From Duganella aceris (GTDB taxonomy: Bacteria; Pseudomonadota; Gammaproteobacteria; Burkholderiales; Burkholderiaceae_D): a DNA stretch of 64,000 bases. Below, one piece after another: positions 28,970-39,127 of this stretch; positions within the stretch are counted from its first letter, which is position 1; each line of letters begins with the position of its first letter. The stretch covers positions 1 through 64,000 of the forward strand of contig NZ_JAADJT010000001.1 of assembly GCF_011090165.1 (NCBI RefSeq), given 5' to 3'. Under the pieces are notes generated by a model that was not told where the DNA came from, made no database searches, and worked only from the letters and a program-made list of their open reading frames with translations. The position numbers and the translations under genes were made by a program.

Positions 28970-31898
28970 GATGTGCTTCTTCCTCTGGCATGGCCGGCGG
29001 TGTGCCCAGCGGCAGCGTGATGACGAAGGCGGCTCCGCCCAGCGGCGACGGCGCCGCCGCAATGCGGCCGCCGTGCGCTTCGACGATGGCGCGGCAGATC
29101 GCCAGCCCCAGTCCGACGCCCGGCTTGGCCGATTCACGCTCGCCCCGGGTGAATTTTTCAAAGATCGCTTCTTCGCGCCCCTGCGGCAGGCCCGGGCCGT
29201 CATCATAGACCATGATGTTGATCCAGACCCCGTGCAGCGCGGCGCTGATCTCGATGCGCGAGCCGGGCGGCGTGTATTTGGCGGCGTTTTCCAGCAGGTT
29301 GCTGAGCACCCGCTCGATCAACACCGCGTCGTAGCGCAGCAGCGGCAGGTCGTAGGGAAGCTGCGTGCGCACCTTGTGCCCCTTCAGCATCGAGCCGCTG
29401 GCGCGCAGCGCGCTGCCGACCACTTCTTCCAGCGGTTGCCATTGCAGGTTGAATTTGACTTCGCCGCTCTGGATGCGCGCCATGTCGAGCAGGTTCGACA
29501 CCAGTGCGCTCATGCGCAGCGCTTCGTCGTGCAGCGCGGCGGCGACGTCCAGCTGCGCTTGCGCCAGCGTGGGTTTGGAGCCGGCCAGCGATTCCGATAG
29601 GCCGACCAGCGATGTCAGCGGCGTGCGCAGGTCGTGCGACAGCGCGGCCAGCAGCGAGTTGCGCAGCCGTTCGGACTCCATGTTGACCAGGGCGTTTTGC
29701 GCGACTTCGATGTAGTGCACCCGCTCCAGCGCGATGGCGGCCAGCGCGGCGAACGTGTCGAGCTGTTGCCGCTGTTCGGGGATCAGGATCCAGCGCCGAT
29801 GCTCGGGTTCGATCGCGAGCACGCCGCGCGTGCGCATCGGGGCCACCAGCGGCAGGTAGAAGATGCGGCTGGCCGGCAGCGTGCCGGTGCCCAGGCCGGC
29901 GCTTTCGGCGCGGTCGAATGCCCATTGGGCGATGCCGAGGTCCAGCGGCGCGGCGCGCGGACCGGCGCCGGCCACGGTGCCGGCGTGCGCGGCGGTATCG
30001 GCGGCTTCCGGGGGTGGCGGCCGCAGGCGGCCTTCGTCGTCCGGCACCAGCAATGTGGCGCGGGCGCGGAAGGCGCGCTGGATGAAGCTTTGCGTGGTGT
30101 CGAAAATCTGTTCGGTCTGCAGTGCGCCGGATAGTTCGCGGGCGAATTCGTACAGCGCGCGCGAGCGCTTTTCGCGGTGCGAGGCGACCCGCGCCTGGAA
30201 GCGCAGGTCGGCCGTCAGGTGGCCGGTGATCAGGCCCACCGCCAGCATCACCACGAAGGTGATCAGGTATTGGAAGTCGGTGACGGCGAAGGTGAAGCGC
30301 GGTGCGACGAAGAAGAAGTCGAAGCAGGCGACACTGACGCAGGTGGCCATCACCGATGGTCCGCGTCCGAAGCGCACGCCCACCAGCACCACCACCAGCA
30401 GGAACAGCATGGCGATGTTGGCCAGGTCGAGATAGGCCAGCAGCGGCGTGGCCGCCAGCGCGGTGGCCAGGCTGGCGACGGCGGCGGCGATGTAGCCGGT
30501 GGCGCGCCGGCGCGTCAGGGCGGCCTGCGATGCCGCGTGCGGGCCTGCGGCGGGCCAGCCGTCGGCCGCGATGCCGCCCGCGCCGCGCGACTCGCCCGTT
30601 CCGCGCGCGCCCGATCCGCTCGTGCCGGCCCATCCGGCCGTGCCAGCGGCACCAGCACCAGCGGCGCGCGCGTCGGCGCCGTTCTGGTCGTAGTCCGGGT
30701 CCGCGCCCCAGCTACCTTCGCCGGTCCGCGCTTGCGCCGCCGGTGCTTCGTTGCGCGGTTCGCCGATTTCGATCAGGTCGATGTCGGGCGCGTAGTCGGC
30801 CAGCCGCTTGATGTGCGGCCGGCGCCATGGCCACGTCGGGTGGCCGCGCCCCATGACGATCTTGGACAGGTTGTGCTCACGCGCGTAATCCACCGCGGCC
30901 AGCGCGATGTCGTGGCCGGAGATGACGGCGGTGGTGGCGCCCAGCTCCTCGGCCAGCTTCAGCGTCTTGAGGATCTGTTCGCGCTGCGCGGCCGGCAGCC
31001 GTTGCAGCGCGGGGGTTTCGATGTAGATCGCGTGCCAGCCGGTGCCCAGCTGGCCGGCCAGCCGCGCCGTGCTGCGCACCGTGTGCTCGCCGCCGGGACG
31101 CGGGCCGACGCAGGCCAGCAGCGCGGCGCCGGTCTTCCAGATGTCGCCGATCGATTGCTCGACGCGGTAGGCGCGCACGTCGTCCTCGATGCGGTCGGCG
31201 GTGCGGCGCAGCGCCAGTTCGCGCAGCGCGATCAGGTTCCCCTTGCGGAAGAAGTTCTTCGACGCGCGCTCGGCCTGCTGTTCCTGGTACACCTTGCCGC
31301 TCTTCAGCCGCGCCAGCAGCTCGTCGGCCGGGATGTCGACCAGCACCACTTCGTCGGCCTGGTCGAACACCGTGTCCGGCACGGTCTCGCCGACGCGGAT
31401 GCCGGTGATGCCGCCGACCACGTCGTTCAGGCTTTCCAGGTGCTGCACATTGACGGTGGTGAGCACGTCGATGCCGGCGTCGAGCAGCTCTTCGACGTCC
31501 TGCCAGCGCTTCGGATGGCGCGATCCGGGCGCGTTGGAGTGCGCCAGCTCGTCCATCAGGATCAGCGGCGGCTGGCGCGCCAGCGCGCCGTCGAGATCGA
31601 ATTCGGCGATGCGCCTGCCGCGATGCTCGACCGCCTTCGGCGGCAGCACGTCCAGTCCCTCCAGCATGGCCGCCGTCTCGCTGCGGCCGTGCGTTTCGAC
31701 CACGCCGACCAGCACCGTCTGCCCGCCGGCCTGCAGCTTGCGCGCGGCGGCCAGCATGGCGTAGGTCTTGCCGACGCCGGCCGAGGCGCCGAAGTAGATG
31801 CGCAGCTTGCCGCGCGCGGCCTTGCGCTCCTGCGCCTGGACTTGCGCCAGCAGCGCGTCGGGGTCGGGCCGGACGCTATCGTTGGGGAACATGGACAT
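28962..31898 (-). CDS. kdpD: sensor histidine kinase KdpD
   Basis: The turgor/potassium sensor for the Kdp system, 978 residues. The N-terminal KdpD domain has a Walker A-like GASAGVGKT and DELAHSNAPGSRHPKRW. A USP-like domain, four transmembrane helices, a GAF domain and HisKA (SHDLRTPLTSL) with an ATPase domain (NLLENAAKYT, DDGPGL) follow. A low-complexity Gly/Ala insert of about 75 residues (about 386-463), between USP and membrane regions, makes it longer than the usual 895-900. The gene is 9 bases after kdpC. Confidence 0.95.
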   Translation of the reverse strand: MSMFPNDSVRPDPDALLAQVQAQERKAARGKLRIYFGASAGVGKTYAMLAAARKLQAGGQTVLVGVVETHGRSETAAMLEGLDVLPPKAVEHRGRRIAEFDLDGALARQPPLILMDELAHSNAPGSRHPKRWQDVEELLDAGIDVLTTVNVQHLESLNDVVGGITGIRVGETVPDTVFDQADEVVLVDIPADELLARLKSGKVYQEQQAERASKNFFRKGNLIALRELALRRTADRIEDDVRAYRVEQSIGDIWKTGAALLACVGPRPGGEHTVRSTARLAGQLGTGWHAIYIETPALQRLPAAQREQILKTLKLAEELGATTAVISGHDIALAAVDYAREHNLSKIVMGRGHPTWPWRRPHIKRLADYAPDIDLIEIGEPRNEAPAAQARTGEGSWGADPDYDQNGADARAAGAGAAGTAGWAGTSGSGARGTGESRGAGGIAADGWPAAGPHAASQAALTRRRATGYIAAAVASLATALAATPLLAYLDLANIAMLFLLVVVLVGVRFGRGPSVMATCVSVACFDFFFVAPRFTFAVTDFQYLITFVVMLAVGLITGHLTADLRFQARVASHREKRSRALYEFARELSGALQTEQIFDTTQSFIQRAFRARATLLVPDDEGRLRPPPPEAADTAAHAGTVAGAGPRAAPLDLGIAQWAFDRAESAGLGTGTLPASRIFYLPLVAPMRTRGVLAIEPEHRRWILIPEQRQQLDTFAALAAIALERVHYIEVAQNALVNMESERLRNSLLAALSHDLRTPLTSLVGLSESLAGSKPTLAQAQLDVAAALHDEALRMSALVSNLLDMARIQSGEVKFNLQWQPLEEVVGSALRASGSMLKGHKVRTQLPYDLPLLRYDAVLIERVLSNLLENAAKYTPPGSRIEISAALHGVWINIMVYDDGPGLPQGREEAIFEKFTRGERESAKPGVGLGLAICRAIVEAHGGRIAAAPSPLGGAAFVITLPLGTPPAMPEEEAHHE

Positions 31899-31907
31899 CC
31901 GGCGATT

Positions 31908-32513
31908 TTACTGCGGATCGGCCGGCGCCGCCGCCAATCGCATCGGCTTCGCCTGGTCCAGCGCCAGGTTCAGCGCCAGCACGTTGACGCGCGGTTCGCC
32001 GAAGAAGCCCAGGTACTGCTTCCGCTGATGGGTGTCGATCAGCGCCAGCACCTGCTCGGCCGGCATCTTGCGCGCGGCGGCGACGCGGTTCGCTTGATAG
32101 CGCGCCGCCGCCAGGCTGATCTCCGGATCGAGGCCGCTGGCCGACGCCGTCACCAGGTCGACCGGGATCGCCTGCGTGTTGGCCGGGTCGGCCGCCTTGA
32201 GCGCGTCGATGCGGCCTTTGACGGCGTCGAGCAGCGCCGGGTTGAGCGGGCCTTGATTGGCGCCGCTGGAGCCGGCGGCGTTGTTGGCCATCGGCGCGGT
32301 GGCCGACGGACGGCCCCAGAAGTAATGCGGCGACGTGAACGACTGGCCGATCAGCGTCGAGCCGACCGCTTTGCCGTTGACTTCGACGATGCTGCCGCCG
32401 GCCTGCGCCGGGAACGCGGCGGCGCCGATGCCGGTGACGGCCAGCGGGTAGATCACGCCGCAGATCAGCGTCAGTGCGCTGAAGACGACGAGGGCGGGAC
32501 GAATAGGGGACAT
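31908..32513 (-). CDS. kdpC: potassium-transporting ATPase subunit KdpC
   Basis: The 201-residue accessory subunit that stabilises the KdpFABC complex. It has one N-terminal transmembrane helix ([20 protein letters not shown]) and the conserved periplasmic [17 protein letters not shown] segment. It starts 10 bases after kdpB. Confidence 0.95.
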   Translation of the reverse strand: MSPIRPALVVFSALTLICGVIYPLAVTGIGAAAFPAQAGGSIVEVNGKAVGSTLIGQSFTSPHYFWGRPSATAPMANNAAGSSGANQGPLNPALLDAVKGRIDALKAADPANTQAIPVDLVTASASGLDPEISLAAARYQANRVAAARKMPAEQVLALIDTHQRKQYLGFFGEPRVNVLALNLALDQAKPMRLAAAPADPQ

Positions 32514-32523
32514 GATGGACTCC

Positions 32524-34632
32524 TTAAACCAGGTTGAACGCCGACAGCAGCATGTCGATCGCCTTGATGCCGATGAACGGCAGCACGATGCCGCCCACGC
32601 CGTACAGCAGCAGGTTGCGGCGCAACAGCGCGACGGCGCCGATGGCGCGGTACTGCACGCCCTTGAGCGCCAGCGGGATCAGCGCGACGATGATCAGCGC
32701 GTTGAAGATCACCGCCGACATGATGGCCGACGACGGGCTGGCCAGATGCATGATGTCGAGCGCCTTCAGCTGCGGATAGGTGCCGACGAAGGCGGCCGGG
32801 ATGATGGCGAAGTATTTGGCGATGTCGTTCGAGATCGAGAACGTGGTCAGCGAGCCGCGCGTCATCAGCATCTGCTTGCCGATTTCGACGATCTCCAGCA
32901 GCTTGGTCGGATTCGAATCCAGATCGACCATGTTGCCGGCCTCCTTGGCGGCCTGCGTGCCGGAGTTCATCGCCACCGCGACGTCGGCCTGGGCCAGCGC
33001 CGGCGCGTCGTTGGTGCCGTCGCCGGTCATCGCGACCAGCCGGCCTTCGGACTGGTAGCTGCGGATCAGTTTCAGCTTGTCCTCCGGCGTGGCTTCGGCC
33101 AGGAAGTCGTCGACGCCCGCTTCGGCGGCGATGGCGGCGGCGGTCAGCTTGTTGTCGCCGGTGATCATCACGGTCTTGATGCCCATGCGCCGCAGTTCGG
33201 CGAAGCGTTCCTTGATGCCGCCCTTGACGATGTCCTTCAGCTCGACCACGCCCATGACGCGGCCGGCGTCGACCACCACCAGCGGCGTGCTGCCGCGGCG
33301 CGAGACGTCGTCCACGGCGCGCGCGACTTCGGCCGGATAGGTCTGGCCCAGTGACTCGACGTACTGGCGCACGGTGTCGGCGGCGCCCTTGCGCACGGCG
33401 CGCTGGCCGATATCCAGCCCGCTCATGCGGGTCTGCGCGGTGAACGGCACGAACACGGCGTTCAGCGACGCCATCTCGCGTTCGCGGATGTTGAACTTCT
33501 GCTTGGCCAGCACCACGATGCTGCGGCCTTCCGGCGTTTCGTCGGCCAGCGAGGCCAGTTGCGCCACGTCGGCCAGCTGTTGCTCGGTGACGCCCGGCGC
33601 GGCGAAGAAGGCCGAGGCCTGGCGGTTGCCCAGCGTGATGGTGCCGGTTTTATCCAGCAGCAGCACGTCGACATCGCCCGCCGCTTCGACCGCGCGGCCG
33701 GAGGTGGCGATCACGTTGGCCTGCATCATGCGGCTCATGCCGGCCACGCCGATGGCCGACAGCAGGCCGCCGATGGTGGTCGGGATCAGGCACACCAGCA
33801 GCGCGATCAGCACCGTGATGGTGATCGGCGTGCCACTGCCGGCGGCGGCCACCGAGAACAGCGAGAACGGCAGCAGCGTCACGGTGACGATCAGGAACAC
33901 GATGGTCAGCGCCACCAGCAGGATGGTCAGCGCGATTTCGTTCGGGGTCTTCTGGCGCTTGGCGCCTTCGACCATCGCGATCATGCGGTCGAGGAAGGTC
34001 TCGCCTGGGTTGGCGGTGACCTTGACCACCAGCCAGTCCGACAGCACGCGGGTGCCGCCGGTGACCGACGAGAAGTCGCCACCGGACTCGCGGATCACCG
34101 GCGCCGATTCGCCGGTGATGGCGCTTTCGTCGACCGAGGCCACGCCTTCGATCACTTCGCCGTCGATCGGGATCACGTCGCCCGCTTCGACCAGGATGTA
34201 GTGGCCCTTGCGCAGGTCCAGCGCCGGCTGCGGCAGCCAGGTGGTGCCGTGCTTCGGCGTGGCCAGCTTCTTGGCCACCACGGTCTGTTTCAGGCTGCGC
34301 AGCGATGCCGCCTGCGCCTTGCTGCGGCCTTCGGCCATCGCTTCGGCGAAGTTCGCGAACAGCACCGTGAACCACAGCCACACGGTGGTGGCGAGGATGA
34401 AGCCGGAACTGGCCTCGCCCTTGCCGCCCAGCGATTGCAGGTACAGCAGCGTGGTGATGATGCTGCCGATGTAGACCACGAACATCACGGGGCTGCGCAA
34501 CTGGGTGCGCGGGCCAAGCTTGCGGAACGAGTCGGCGATCGCCGGCGCCAGCAGCTCGGAATCAAACATCCTGAGCTTCTTGGCGGGCGGGTTGGTGAAG
34601 ATCGTCATCTCTTTTTGAACGGATTGCGACAT
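32524..34632 (-). CDS. kdpB: potassium-transporting ATPase P-type subunit KdpB
   Basis: The ATP-hydrolysing P-type ATPase subunit of the high-affinity potassium pump. The 702-residue protein has the phosphorylation motif DKTGTIT (aspartate near residue 326), TGES in the actuator domain, and [21 protein letters not shown] in the hinge. The [12 protein letters not shown] helix near the C-terminus is also present. It lies between kdpA and kdpC in a run with gaps of 9-10 bases. Confidence 0.97.
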   Translation of the reverse strand: MSQSVQKEMTIFTNPPAKKLRMFDSELLAPAIADSFRKLGPRTQLRSPVMFVVYIGSIITTLLYLQSLGGKGEASSGFILATTVWLWFTVLFANFAEAMAEGRSKAQAASLRSLKQTVVAKKLATPKHGTTWLPQPALDLRKGHYILVEAGDVIPIDGEVIEGVASVDESAITGESAPVIRESGGDFSSVTGGTRVLSDWLVVKVTANPGETFLDRMIAMVEGAKRQKTPNEIALTILLVALTIVFLIVTVTLLPFSLFSVAAAGSGTPITITVLIALLVCLIPTTIGGLLSAIGVAGMSRMMQANVIATSGRAVEAAGDVDVLLLDKTGTITLGNRQASAFFAAPGVTEQQLADVAQLASLADETPEGRSIVVLAKQKFNIREREMASLNAVFVPFTAQTRMSGLDIGQRAVRKGAADTVRQYVESLGQTYPAEVARAVDDVSRRGSTPLVVVDAGRVMGVVELKDIVKGGIKERFAELRRMGIKTVMITGDNKLTAAAIAAEAGVDDFLAEATPEDKLKLIRSYQSEGRLVAMTGDGTNDAPALAQADVAVAMNSGTQAAKEAGNMVDLDSNPTKLLEIVEIGKQMLMTRGSLTTFSISNDIAKYFAIIPAAFVGTYPQLKALDIMHLASPSSAIMSAVIFNALIIVALIPLALKGVQYRAIGAVALLRRNLLLYGVGGIVLPFIGIKAIDMLLSAFNLV

Positions 34633-34641
34633 GGTGACTCC

Positions 34642-36459
34642 TTATTTTGCAAACAGCTGCAGGTGTTCGACCACAGGGCCGAGCGCCAGCGCCGGAACGT
34701 AATTCAACACGCCGACCAGGGCGACCACGCCGCATAGCAGGCCGATGAACATCGGGCCGTGGGTCGGCATGGTGCCGGCGTTGGCCTCCAGCCGCTTCTT
34801 GCCGGCCAGCGAACCGGCGATGGCGAGAATCGGCACGATCATCGCGAAGCGGCCGAACCACATGGCGATCGCCAGCATCGTGTTGTAGAACGGCGTGTTG
34901 GCGGACAGGCCGGCGAAGGCGCTGCCGTTGTTGTTGGCGGCCGAGCTGAAGGCGTACAGGATTTCCGAGAAGCCATGCGCGCCGGGGTTGGCGATGCCGG
35001 CCTTGCCGGCGTCGCACATGACGGCGATGGCGGTGCCGGCCAGCACCAGCGTCGGCGTGACCAGGATGGCGATCGAGGTCATTTTCATTTCATAGGCCTG
35101 GATCTTCTTGCCCAGGTATTCCGGCGTGCGGCCGATCATCAGGCCGGCGATGAACACCGCCATGATGGCGAACACCAGCATGCCGTACAGGCCGGAGCCG
35201 ACGCCGCCGAAGATCACTTCGCCGAACTGGATCAGCAGCATGGGGATCATGCCGCCGATCGGCATGAAGGAATCGTGCATGGCGTTGACGGCGCCGCACG
35301 AGGCGGCGGTGGTGACGGCGGCGAACAAGGCCGAGGCGCTGATGCCGAAGCGGGTCTCCTTGCCTTCCATATTGCCGCCCGATTGCAGCGCGCTCATGGT
35401 CTGGTCGACGTTCAAGGCTTGCAGCGCGGGATGCGCGGCCTGCTCGGCGCCCAGCACGAACACCGTGCAGGCGACGAACAGCAGCGTCATCGCGCCCAGC
35501 ACCGCCCAGCCCTGGCGCCGGTCGCCGACCATGCGGCCGAAGGCGAAGCACAGGCCGGCCGGGATGATGAAGATCGCCAGCATCTGCATGAAATTGGCCA
35601 GCGCGGTCGGGTTCTCGTAAGGGTGGGCCGAGTTGGCGTTGAAGAAGCCACCGCCGTTGGTGCCCAGCATCTTGATCGCTTCCTGCGACGCGACCGGGCC
35701 CATGGCGATGGTCTGCGTGGTGGCGGTCAGCGCTTCGGTGACCGGCGCGCCCTTGGCGTCCAGCAGCGGCTGGCCGTCGGCGCCCGTTTTCGGCACGCTG
35801 TAGCTGACCGTGTCCAGCAGCTGCACTTCCTTGTAGGCCGAGAAGTTCTGGATAACGCCCTGCCCCATCAGGAACACCGCGAACAGCAGCGACAGCGGCA
35901 GCAGCAGGTACAGCGTGGAGCGGGTGACGTCGGCCCAGAAGTTGCCGATCGATTTGGCGGAGCGCGACGAGAAGCCGCGGATCAGCGCAAAGGCGACGGC
36001 GATGCCGGTGGCGGCCGAGAAGAAGTTCTGCCCCGTCAGCACCAGCATCTGGGTCAGGTAACTCATGGTCTGCTCGCCGCTGTAGCCCTGCCAGTTGGTG
36101 TTGGCGACGAAGCTGACAGCGGTGTTGAACGAGGAGTCGGGGCTGACGTTGGCCAGGCCCTGCGGGTTCAACGGCAGGAAGGCCTGCACTCGTTGCAGCG
36201 CGTAGACGGCCAGCGCGCCGATGCCGTTGAACAGCAGCAGCGCGATGGCGTAGGCTTTCCAGGCCTGGCCTTCGGGCGCGCCATCTTTTCCGGCGACGCC
36301 GGCGGCGCGGTACAGCAGCTGTTCGATGCGGGCCATCCAGCCCATGCCTGGAATGGCGCCGCCGTCGCCGATGCGGGTCAGCAGGATGCCGAGCGGCCAG
36401 GCCAGCGCCAGCAGCACGACCAGAAACATCACCAGCATGATGATAGATTGTGCGGTCAT
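34642..36459 (-). CDS. kdpA: potassium-transporting ATPase subunit KdpA
   Basis: The 605-residue channel-like subunit that selects potassium, with about ten transmembrane helices. Four selectivity-filter-type loops are visible, including [10 protein letters not shown] and [19 protein letters not shown]. The start overlaps the kdpF stop by one base (TAATG). Confidence 0.96.
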   Translation of the reverse strand: MTAQSIIMLVMFLVVLLALAWPLGILLTRIGDGGAIPGMGWMARIEQLLYRAAGVAGKDGAPEGQAWKAYAIALLLFNGIGALAVYALQRVQAFLPLNPQGLANVSPDSSFNTAVSFVANTNWQGYSGEQTMSYLTQMLVLTGQNFFSAATGIAVAFALIRGFSSRSAKSIGNFWADVTRSTLYLLLPLSLLFAVFLMGQGVIQNFSAYKEVQLLDTVSYSVPKTGADGQPLLDAKGAPVTEALTATTQTIAMGPVASQEAIKMLGTNGGGFFNANSAHPYENPTALANFMQMLAIFIIPAGLCFAFGRMVGDRRQGWAVLGAMTLLFVACTVFVLGAEQAAHPALQALNVDQTMSALQSGGNMEGKETRFGISASALFAAVTTAASCGAVNAMHDSFMPIGGMIPMLLIQFGEVIFGGVGSGLYGMLVFAIMAVFIAGLMIGRTPEYLGKKIQAYEMKMTSIAILVTPTLVLAGTAIAVMCDAGKAGIANPGAHGFSEILYAFSSAANNNGSAFAGLSANTPFYNTMLAIAMWFGRFAMIVPILAIAGSLAGKKRLEANAGTMPTHGPMFIGLLCGVVALVGVLNYVPALALGPVVEHLQLFAK

Positions 36460-36548
36460 TACAGTTCCTCCGCTTTCAACAGGGCGACGATCAGGTACAC
36501 CAGCAGGCCGCCGGCGGCGATGGCGCCGATCAGGTAGAAGATGTTCAT
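36459..36548 (-). CDS. kdpF: potassium-transporting ATPase small subunit KdpF
   Basis: A 29-residue single-helix peptide ([20 protein letters not shown], then VALLKAEEL) that stabilises the Kdp complex in the membrane. Size, sequence pattern and place directly before kdpA fit KdpF. Its ATG overlaps the stop of the microprotein upstream (ATGA), and its stop overlaps the kdpA start. Confidence 0.9.
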   Translation of the reverse strand: MNIFYLIGAIAAGGLLVYLIVALLKAEEL

Positions 36549-36637
36549 GGCTGGCCTCCCAGCTTGTCGCAGCCGACGGCGAACGCCACGGTCACGGCAA
36601 GGAAAGCCAGCATTACCCCAATAAATACGATGTCCAT
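36545..36637 (-). CDS. 30-residue membrane microprotein heading the kdp operon
   Basis: A 30-residue open frame with one hydrophobic helix ([20 protein letters not shown]) and a short C-terminal tail with a cysteine ([10 protein letters not shown]). GAGGG lies 5 bases before the ATG, and the stop overlaps kdpF. I recall similar short proteins before kdpF in other betaproteobacteria, but no function is known. It may be an extra Kdp subunit or a leader peptide whose translation helps kdpF. Confidence 0.72.
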   Translation of the reverse strand: MDIVFIGVMLAFLAVTVAFAVGCDKLGGQP

Positions 36638-36720
36638 TACATCCCTCACAGGTCTTGTTTTGATAGCGTGAAGGTTAGCGGCAAGGGTCTAAAGATTTTG
36701 TAAAGACTTGCGGACGGGGT

Positions 36721-36763
36721 GTAAACAAAGCGTAAAAATGGCCGGCATTTACGCTTTGTTTAC
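36721..36763. promoter_or_regulatory. inverted repeat, probable KdpE operator
   Basis: Two perfect 16-base arms (GTAAACAAAGCGTAAA at 36721-36736, TTTACGCTTTGTTTAC at 36748-36763) with an 11-base spacer. They lie 84 bases upstream of the kdp microprotein and 69 before the divergent dapA-like gene. The arm TTTACGCTTTGTTTAC resembles the E. coli KdpE site TTTATACTTTTTTTACA as I recall it. Binding by KdpE is inferred; a hairpin role is also possible. Confidence 0.6.
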
Positions 36764-36831
36764 GGGGCGGGCGCGACTCTTTAGAACATTTTTACGCGCC
36801 GGGGAATACGATTTTTCCATCGTCACTCCCT

Positions 36832-37716
36832 ATGGAAATCATGTTTACTTCTTTACACGGCATCTGGGTGCCGCTGGTCACGCCGATGCATCATGGCGAA
36901 ATCGATTTATCACGTTTGCAGGCGCTGGCCGACGGCCTGATCGCGCGCGGCGTGCACGGGCTGGTGGTGTGCGGCACCACCGGCGAGGCGCCGCAGCTCG
37001 ACCTGGCCGAGCAAAGCGCGGCGCTGGCGGCGGTGCTGGAGACGGCGCACAAGCGCTGTCCGGTGCTGATGGGCATAGGCGGCAGCGACACCTTCGCCGC
37101 CGCCAGCCGCGTGCTGCAGTTCGACGACATGGAGCTGGCGGGGTATCTGGTCTCCACGCCGGCTTATGTGCGGCCGTCGCAGGAGGGGCTGGTGCGGCAT
37201 TTCGAGACCATCGCCGAATCAACCGAGCGGCCGATCGTGCTGTACAACGTGCCGGCGCGCACCGGCGTCGATCTGGAGCTGGGGAGCGCGCGCAGGTTGG
37301 CGGAGCGGCCGCAATTCGCCGCCATCAAGGAGGCCGGTGGCAGTGTGCGGCGGATGGCGGAGCTGGTCGAGCACACGCCGTTGGCGGTGTTGTGCGGCGA
37401 CGATGCGTTGCTGTTCTCCGCGTTGTGCCATGGCGGGCATGGGGCGATTTCGGCATCGGCGCATATCAGGCCGGACTTGTATGTGCGGCTGTATGAGCTG
37501 GTGCGGGCGCAGCGGCTGGACGAGGCGCGCGCCTTGTTCGCGTTGCTGCTGCCGATGATACAACTGCTGTTCTCGGAGCCGAATCCGGCGCCGTTGAAGG
37601 CGGCGCTGGCCATGCAGGGCCTGATGCGCGACGAACTGCGCCTGCCGATGACGCCCGCCAGCGCCGGATGCGGGTCGCGGCTGGCGGCGGCGCTGGATGC
37701 CCTGGAGGCCGTATGA
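36832..37716 (+). CDS. DapA-family aldolase (dihydrodipicolinate synthase-like)
   Basis: A 294-residue (beta/alpha)8 aldolase. It has the phosphate/keto-acid loop CGTTGEAP, the catalytic tyrosine in IVLYNVPARTG and the Schiff-base lysine in AAIKEAGG. These fit dihydrodipicolinate synthase, but paralogs with other keto acids are common and no lysine-pathway gene is near. Another ATG lies three codons in. It is divergent from kdp, and its last bases overlap the next gene (ATGA). Confidence 0.8.
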   Translation: MEIMFTSLHGIWVPLVTPMHHGEIDLSRLQALADGLIARGVHGLVVCGTTGEAPQLDLAEQSAALAAVLETAHKRCPVLMGIGGSDTFAAASRVLQFDDMELAGYLVSTPAYVRPSQEGLVRHFETIAESTERPIVLYNVPARTGVDLELGSARRLAERPQFAAIKEAGGSVRRMAELVEHTPLAVLCGDDALLFSALCHGGHGAISASAHIRPDLYVRLYELVRAQRLDEARALFALLLPMIQLLFSEPNPAPLKAALAMQGLMRDELRLPMTPASAGCGSRLAAALDALEAV

Positions 37717-38267
37717 TCGTCGCATTGACCGGCAGCGAAGGCGATGGCGCCGTCTCCGATCTGGCCGAGGATCTGGCGATGCTGCGGGTGGCCGCCGGCA
37801 AGCGGGTGCTGCTGGTGTCGCCCAATCCCGGTCCTTACGATCCGCAGTTGTTCGACGATCTGCTGATCGACGTGTCGCGGCGCGGCGAGGACCGCGCGCT
37901 GGCGCGGGCGGCGGTGATCGTGGTGCTGTTGCGGCCGGAGGCGCTGGAGCACGGCGGCCAGCGGCTGCTGCTGGATCGGCTGCGGGCCGCGCAGCAGGCC
38001 AATCCCGGCGCGCGGGTGCTGGTGACGGTGGCGCACGGCCGCCGCCCGCTGTCGGCGCACCAGACCGGATGCGTGCTGGTGTTCGTGGCCCAGTTGCGCC
38101 ACGCCCGCCTGGCCGACACGCTGGTGCTCGACGACGGCGGCGATTCGTATCACTCCCATCACAGCGAGCTGGAACTGGACGTCTACAAAGCGGACCGCAA
38201 ACTGTGCGCGCCCGAAGTGCGCCATCTCTATCGCGAGATCTTCCGCAACCACGTGGCGACGCTATAA
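37713..38267 (+). CDS. ParA-like protein with degenerate nucleotide site
   Basis: A 184-residue protein that aligns by eye with the ParA-like ATPase at 39128-39721. The N-terminal strand MIVALTGSEGDGAVSDLAED matches MIVAIANQNGGAGKTIIANN but has no Walker A lysine. The central strand RVLLVSPNPGPYDP, a later NPGARVLVTVAHG and the ending LYREIF also correspond. It is therefore probably a pseudo-ATPase. The start overlaps the dapA-like stop, so the two are coupled. The function is unknown; it may pair with the active homologue. Confidence 0.72.
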   Translation: MIVALTGSEGDGAVSDLAEDLAMLRVAAGKRVLLVSPNPGPYDPQLFDDLLIDVSRRGEDRALARAAVIVVLLRPEALEHGGQRLLLDRLRAAQQANPGARVLVTVAHGRRPLSAHQTGCVLVFVAQLRHARLADTLVLDDGGDSYHSHHSELELDVYKADRKLCAPEVRHLYREIFRNHVATL

Positions 38268-38294
38268 AAAAGGCCCGCCGGACAAGGGCGGGCC
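38266..38294 (-). terminator. intrinsic terminator for the TorF operon
   Basis: The stem GGCCCGCC/GGCGGGCC reads on the minus strand into a run of six T. It lies 56 bases after the torF-like stop and overlaps the stop codon of the convergent ParA-like gene. Confidence 0.8.
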
Positions 38295-38349
38295 ACGCTG
38301 GGCAAAGCCGCCGCCGTAGCGCCGGCACGGGCGCGGGCGGCGGCGGGGA

Positions 38350-39111
38350 TCAGAACACTTTGCTGACGGTCAGCTGCAAGGCGGTCTTGCCGAGGAATTT
38401 GCCGTTGGCCGGCGAGGCGTAGGCGGTCTTGCCGGCGTTGGTGCCGATCACGGCCAGCGCGCCGCTGACCACGCCGAAGTCGCGCGTGACGCCAAGCTTC
38501 CAGTCGGTATAGCTGGCGGCGTCGTTGTGCTTCACTTCCTGGTGGCCGGCGTGCAGGTTGATGGTGTAGCCGTCGCCGGCGTCGAGGTTGGCGCCGAGGT
38601 CGACGTAGCCGCTGTTCTTGCTGTCGACGAAGGCGAACAGATTGGTCACCGCGTGCGAGTACTTGATATACGCCGGGCCGTAGGCCAACTGGCCGTAGAT
38701 CTCGGTGGTGTCGGCGTTGACGAAGCCGCTGACGTGTTTCAGGTCGTTGGACGGGTACACATAGGTCAGCACGCCGACATCGTAGGCCACCGCGTCGGTC
38801 AGCTGGCCGCGCTTGCCGGCGTAGAGGTCCACTTCGACGTGGCCGTCGCCGCCGGCGTCCTTGGTCCACTTGATGCTCGACAGCCAGGCGCCCGCATACA
38901 GGCCGCTCGGGTTGTTGACGTAGTCGAAGCCGCCCTGCAGCGCGGGTTTCAGGCGGGTCTGCGAGATGCCGCGATAGCGGTAGTCGCTGACCACGGCGGC
39001 GTTGAAGCTGGTTTCGTTGTCCGGCTTGGCGGCCGGCGCGGCATCCTCGGCGTAGGCGAGGCTGCCGGTGAAAGCAGCGATAAGGGCTGCGGCGAGAATC
39101 ATCTTGTTCAT
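38350..39111 (-). CDS. TorF family putative porin
   Basis: A 253-residue outer-membrane protein of the TIGR02001/TorF group. It has a signal peptide (SLAYA-ED) and the family start NETSFNAAVVSDYRYRGISQT. Alternating beta strands follow, ending LQLTVSKVF with a terminal Phe. Substrate is unknown. It is the last gene after the ACT-like and ParA-like genes, 16 bases past the latter. Confidence 0.87.
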   Translation of the reverse strand: MNKMILAAALIAAFTGSLAYAEDAAPAAKPDNETSFNAAVVSDYRYRGISQTRLKPALQGGFDYVNNPSGLYAGAWLSSIKWTKDAGGDGHVEVDLYAGKRGQLTDAVAYDVGVLTYVYPSNDLKHVSGFVNADTTEIYGQLAYGPAYIKYSHAVTNLFAFVDSKNSGYVDLGANLDAGDGYTINLHAGHQEVKHNDAASYTDWKLGVTRDFGVVSGALAVIGTNAGKTAYASPANGKFLGKTALQLTVSKVF

Positions 39112-39127
39112 GGTGCGGTCTTTCTAC

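Noticed and set aside
30177..32537. 786-codon open frame opposite kdpD and kdpC
   Set aside because: It covers two unmistakable kdp genes on the other strand and has no family features.
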